Shown in pieces: positions 60,696 to 64,000 of a stretch of 64,000 nt of DNA. A program made the translations under genes and the position numbers. Below the pieces are notes generated by a model. That model was not told the DNA's origin. It did no database searches and saw only the letters and a program-made list of their open reading frames with translations. Within the stretch, counting starts at the first letter, position 1. Each line of letters begins with the position of its first letter. Source of the stretch: AAA044-D11 sp009705075. Lineage in GTDB: Bacteria > Actinomycetota > Actinomycetes > Nanopelagicales > Nanopelagicaceae. The stretch lies in assembly GCA_965268675.1 (NCBI GenBank), contig OZ254179.1, forward strand, positions 1,240,001 to 1,304,000. The letters are read 5' to 3'.

Positions 60696-62372
60696 TTACT
60701 TTTCACCCCTTAATTCACCTACTGCACCCATTGGGACAGCGGGATTTAGTGGGAATTGAGCTGGCACCCTCACATAGACCGAACTCTGAGGCGGCCTTGG
60801 ATCTAATTCGCCTTTATTTGGCCACATAGAAATCGCACGCTCTGCTTGTGCTGTAATTGTGAGCGAAGGATTTACGCCAAGATTTGCGGTAACGCTCGCA
60901 CCGTCAACGATATGTAGGGTCGGATAATTCCAAACTCGATGGTACGGATCTATGACTCCGGTTTTATCTGAATCTCCAATTACACAGCCACCGACAAAGT
61001 GTGCGGTAAATGGGGCGCCAATTAAATCCCCAACATGTCCCCCCGCAATTCCGCCATTCTTCTCGGCAATCCGCCTAACAACTTCATTTGCCGCAGGTAT
61101 ATAGGTTGCATTTGGGGTATCGCTGTTATTGGTTGAAGTAAGTCGCTTGCCAAAGATTGATTTCTTCATAGAGACCGTCAGGGCCGAATCAACATTCTGC
61201 ATAACAAGTGCAATAACTGTTCGCTGACTCCATCTTCGAACGTTAAGAACTCTTACCAGCATTGAAGGGTGTCTTACAACCGTTGATAGCCATTGTCTGC
61301 GTCGCTCCGATGGTTTATGGCCATCAGTCATAATCGTTTGCAACATTCCCATTACGTTGCTTCCAACGCCGTAACGAACTGGTTCTACATGGGTGTGATC
61401 ATCCGGAAAGAAAGAAGAGGTAATTGCCGAACCTTTGCTGTAATCAATATCGTTATTCTGCATGAGTGCGCCAGTTAGCGCCTCACTGTTTGTTCTCGAT
61501 AACTTGCCAAGAGCACCAGAGATTTTAGGTAATACCGCGTCGCTTTTCATTCGGTGCAGAAGTTTCTGGGTGTTATAAGTTCCAGCCGCGACGATTACAT
61601 CGTTTGCAGTAAACACGCGTTTGCGACCAAACCAAGATGAGCTCTTGCGAGCATAAATCTTCCAACTTCCATTGCTCTGTTGTTCGACCTTCGTAACAGT
61701 GTGTTCGGCAAATACTTTTGCGCCAGCTCCTTCAGCAAGGCCGAGATAATTCTTGGGCAACGTATTTTTCGCATTATTGCGACAACCTGTCATACAGGCG
61801 CCGCACTGCAAACAACCTTCACGCTCTGGACCTTTGCCACCAAAGAATGGATCCGCACTTTTAATTCCCGGTCCCTCACCAAAATAAACACCAAGTGGTG
61901 CCATCTTGAAGGTATGTCCGACTCCCATTTCGATCGCCACTTCTTTCATTGCAGCATCTGATGGCGAGAAATATGGATTGTCAGCAACTCCGAGCATTCG
62001 CGATGCTTGGTCATACCAAGGAAGAAGTTCTGCTTTCCAATCTGTTATATGTCGCCATTGTTTATCATTGAAATAAGTATCGGGTGGAATATATAAAGTA
62101 TTTGCGTATACAAGTGAACCTCCGCCAACACCGGCGCCAGCAAGTACTAATACATCGGGAAGTGCATGAATTCTCTGGATGCCACGAAGCCCAAGGCGTG
62201 GTGCATATAAGAATTTTGAGATACGCCAAGATGTTTTTGGGAAATCTTTATCTGCAAATCTGCGTCCTGCTTCCAAGATACAAACTCGATAATTTTTTTC
62301 GACAAGACGTAGCGCGCTTACTGATCCGCCAAAACCAGAGCCGATTATTACTACATCGAAGTCGCGTTCCAT
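60696..62372 (-). CDS. GMC-family oxidoreductase with CxxCxxxC cluster motif
   Basis: A 558-aa flavoprotein related to cholesterol-oxidase-type GMC enzymes. The FAD site is VVIIGSGFGGSVSALRL (residues 7-23), GAGVGGGSLVYANTLY follows (about 80-95), and the late HFVGGCVIGDSD and LHIVDGASVTANLGVNPSLTI blocks close the fold. A ferredoxin-like motif GCLQCGACMTGC with further Asn/Lys (about residues 185-200) is inserted in the middle. That could bind an Fe-S cluster and is typical of one actinobacterial sub-branch. The substrate (sterol-like or other alcohol) is unknown. It is divergent from cydA. Confidence 0.9.
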   Translation of the reverse strand: MERDFDVVIIGSGFGGSVSALRLVEKNYRVCILEAGRRFADKDFPKTSWRISKFLYAPRLGLRGIQRIHALPDVLVLAGAGVGGGSLVYANTLYIPPDTYFNDKQWRHITDWKAELLPWYDQASRMLGVADNPYFSPSDAAMKEVAIEMGVGHTFKMAPLGVYFGEGPGIKSADPFFGGKGPEREGCLQCGACMTGCRNNAKNTLPKNYLGLAEGAGAKVFAEHTVTKVEQQSNGSWKIYARKSSSWFGRKRVFTANDVIVAAGTYNTQKLLHRMKSDAVLPKISGALGKLSRTNSEALTGALMQNNDIDYSKGSAITSSFFPDDHTHVEPVRYGVGSNVMGMLQTIMTDGHKPSERRRQWLSTVVRHPSMLVRVLNVRRWSQRTVIALVMQNVDSALTVSMKKSIFGKRLTSTNNSDTPNATYIPAANEVVRRIAEKNGGIAGGHVGDLIGAPFTAHFVGGCVIGDSDKTGVIDPYHRVWNYPTLHIVDGASVTANLGVNPSLTITAQAERAISMWPNKGELDPRPPQSSVYVRVPAQFPLNPAVPMGAVGELRGEK

Positions 62373-62539
62373 GACCTATTCATACCAAAGTTATTGCTCT
62401 AGGGCTAGCACTCAAAGAAATTTGCAACTTAAAACTTTTACGCTTGATTATTCTTTTTGTGCGCCGCTCCACATAAAAAGAATTGGAATTTTTCAATATC
62501 CATAGTGGAAAATCTCTACTAAGAGATTGGAGAGTGCCA

Positions 62540-63925
62540 ATGAACGCACTTGATCTAGCTAGGTGGCAATTCGCCATCACTACCGTGTACCACTTTATAT
62601 TTGTCCCAATCACAATTGGATCTGGTTTCCTTGTGGCTGGTCTACAAACAGCTTGGTATCGAACAAATAAAGATAAATACCTGCGGGCAACAAAATTCTT
62701 TGGAAAATTATTCTTAATTAACTTTGCAATAGGTGTTGTTACTGGCATCGTGCAGGAATTCCAATTCGGCATGAACTGGTCTTCCTATAGCCGTTTTGTT
62801 GGTGACATCTTTGGTGCGCCACTTGCGATGGAAGGCTTACTCGCATTCTTTTTGGAGAGTACATTCCTTGGACTCTGGATTTTCGGTTGGGATCGCCTCT
62901 CAAAGAAGGCGCACCTTGCAACAATCTGGATAGCGGCTGTGGGAACTTTGCTATCTGCATATTTCATTCTTGCGGCTAATGCATTCATGCAACACCCAGT
63001 TGGATATGTATTTAATCCGGAAACAGGCCGCGCTGAACTTAAATCAATAGTTGCGGTCTTAACTCAAACCACAGCAGTCTCCGCTTTCTTCCACACAATT
63101 CCTTCAGCTTTCTTAACTGCTGGCGCTCTCTTTGCTGCAGTTGCGGGTTGGATGATTCTTAAAGACCGAGATCAAGAAGTTGCCCGGCCTGTTATGAAGA
63201 CTGGTTTAATCGTAGTTATCGTTGCCTTCGTATTCGTCGGTTTAACCGGTGATTGGTCAGCGCGGATTATGACAAAGCAACAACCAATGAAAATGGCGGC
63301 CGCAGAAGCGCTTTATGACACTAAGGCAAATGCCCCATTCTCACTCTTCACAATCGGAACTCTTGATGGCAGCAAATCTGTATTTCAAATTGGACTCCCT
63401 TCAGTGCTCTCCTTTATGTCGACAGGTGATGTAAATGGAACGGTTGAAGGTGTGAACGATCTTCAGAAGTCTTATGTTGAGAAATATGGGAAAGGGAATT
63501 ACACCCCAAATATTCCCCTTGCTTATTGGTCATTTAGATTGATGATCGGCTTTGGTGGAATTGCCGCACTCTTCGCACTACTGACGCTCTGGTATATGCG
63601 CAAAGGTGGGCTACCTCGTGGCAAGTTCTACCTTCGCACAATGATTGCGCTTCCCTTCCTGCCAATACTCGGCAACTCTTTTGGTTGGATTTTTACCGAG
63701 AGCGCACGTCAGCCCTGGGTTGTCTTCGGACTTTTCAAGACTGCTGATGGCGTAAGTCCTGGCGTAAGTGCCGGGAGCGTCCTCTTCACAATGATTACAT
63801 TCACTCTTCTTTATGGAGTCCTTGCTGTCATTGAATTCGGATTAATGGTTCGCACAATCAAAGTTGGTACCGATATGACTCCGGTCCAAAGTGGCGAATC
63901 TAAAACACTGACAATGGCTTATTAG
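62540..63925 (+). CDS. cydA: Cytochrome bd ubiquinol oxidase subunit I
   Basis: A 461-aa polytopic subunit of the high-affinity terminal oxidase. Family features are the start ALDLARWQFAITTVYHFIFVPITIG with heme-ligand His, EFQFGMNWSSYSRFVGDIFGAPLAMEGLLAFFLEST, the next ligand in AFFHTIPSAFLTAGALF, and the late IFTESARQPWVVFGLFKTADG. The quinol loop is of the short type. ATG 62540 has a GGAGAG seven bases before it; the longer frame from 62483 lacks one. cydB begins 13 bp downstream. Confidence 0.96.
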   Translation: MNALDLARWQFAITTVYHFIFVPITIGSGFLVAGLQTAWYRTNKDKYLRATKFFGKLFLINFAIGVVTGIVQEFQFGMNWSSYSRFVGDIFGAPLAMEGLLAFFLESTFLGLWIFGWDRLSKKAHLATIWIAAVGTLLSAYFILAANAFMQHPVGYVFNPETGRAELKSIVAVLTQTTAVSAFFHTIPSAFLTAGALFAAVAGWMILKDRDQEVARPVMKTGLIVVIVAFVFVGLTGDWSARIMTKQQPMKMAAAEALYDTKANAPFSLFTIGTLDGSKSVFQIGLPSVLSFMSTGDVNGTVEGVNDLQKSYVEKYGKGNYTPNIPLAYWSFRLMIGFGGIAALFALLTLWYMRKGGLPRGKFYLRTMIALPFLPILGNSFGWIFTESARQPWVVFGLFKTADGVSPGVSAGSVLFTMITFTLLYGVLAVIEFGLMVRTIKVGTDMTPVQSGESKTLTMAY

Positions 63926-63937
63926 GAGGAATGGAAA

Positions 63938-64000
63938 ATGTCATTTAATTCAGTCTGGTTCATACTTATAGCTGTTCTCTGGATCGGCTATTTCATTCTC
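63938..64000 (+). CDS. cydB: Cytochrome bd ubiquinol oxidase subunit II, start only
   Basis: The first 21 codons (MSFNSVWFILIAVLWIGYFIL) match the CydB N-terminus; the window ends inside the first membrane helix. TAGGAGGA at the cydA stop is a strong ribosome site. An ATG at 63931 is out of frame and stops after five codons. Confidence 0.92.
   Translation, partial: MSFNSVWFILIAVLWIGYFIL

Overview
This 64 kb window looks like the chromosome of a streamlined, moderately low-GC actinobacterium. Actinobacterial marker families are present (DUF501, DUF3027, DUF3263, DUF2530, CopD-CtaG fusion, protein O-mannosyltransferase, GroEL without an adjacent GroES behind a CIRCE operator). Gene orders are also actinobacterial: mfd-SurA-like lipoprotein-mazG-eno-ftsB-DUF501-ppx, tRNA-Gln next to glmU-prs-ctc, ispE-rsmA-tatD-metG-rsmI facing pmt, and glp-rimJ-membrane protein facing a 5-formyl-THF cyclo-ligase. 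By eye GC is in the mid-40s percent, spacers are tiny, and 4-bp ATGA overlaps are common. Together these resemble the freshwater acI lineage (Nanopelagicales, e.g. Planktophila/Nanopelagicus). The lineage is an inference; no database was searched.

Layout. 1-6231 is an accessory island. It begins with the 3' part of a tyrosine recombinase and carries small zinc-finger and winged-helix genes, a palindrome-rich spacer, a seven-zinc-ribbon GIY-YIG-like protein and several small secreted or membrane proteins. It ends at the 3' end of a tRNA with a Leu UAA anticodon. 6246-14123 is one leftward run: mfd, lipoprotein, mazG, eno, ftsB-like, DUF501, ppx. ppc is divergent, with a structured 136-bp spacer between it and mfd. 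16880-25821 is a long leftward housekeeping block (pth, ctc/L25, prs, glmU, tRNA-Gln, ispE, rsmA, tatD, metG, rsmI). 25854-37094 holds pmt, a Glp/GlpR-like module, 5-FCL, an acyl-CoA dehydrogenase, CopD-CtaG and CopC, FmdB, a newly called 38-aa gene, an MMPL transporter and purU, closed by a strong bidirectional terminator.

37173-41957 encodes a 1594-aa secreted protein with seven IPT/TIG repeats and a C-terminal OmpA-like domain, including a recent 267-bp tandem duplication. 42109-48887 has tRNA-Arg, a saccharopine-dehydrogenase-like enzyme, an SDR, a secreted coiled-coil protein, a membrane GGDEF protein, photolyase and citrate synthase. 49004-54399 has pdxH, serC, two small membrane proteins, a cold-shock protein, DUF3027, groEL and DUF3263. 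54453-64000 has an NmrA/DUF2867 protein, NDH-2, an alpha/beta hydrolase, a LAL-type LuxR regulator, a GMC oxidoreductase with a Cys cluster, and cydA with the start of cydB.

How the genes fit together: the core encodes central metabolism (eno, ppc, gltA, prs), one-carbon metabolism (5-FCL, purU), envelope precursors and glycosylation (glmU, ispE, pmt), translation (metG, pth, L25, rsmA, rsmI), repair (mfd, mazG, phr) and respiration (NDH-2, cytochrome bd). The most unusual items are the 750-bp cassette-like repeat unit and inverted tRNA fragment at the island edge, the zinc-ribbon/GIY-YIG protein with its palindromic upstream region, mutually exclusive stems in the mfd-ppc spacer, a MoeA-like protein lacking its MDGYA region beside a GlpR-like membrane protein, and a histidine-free CopC homologue.
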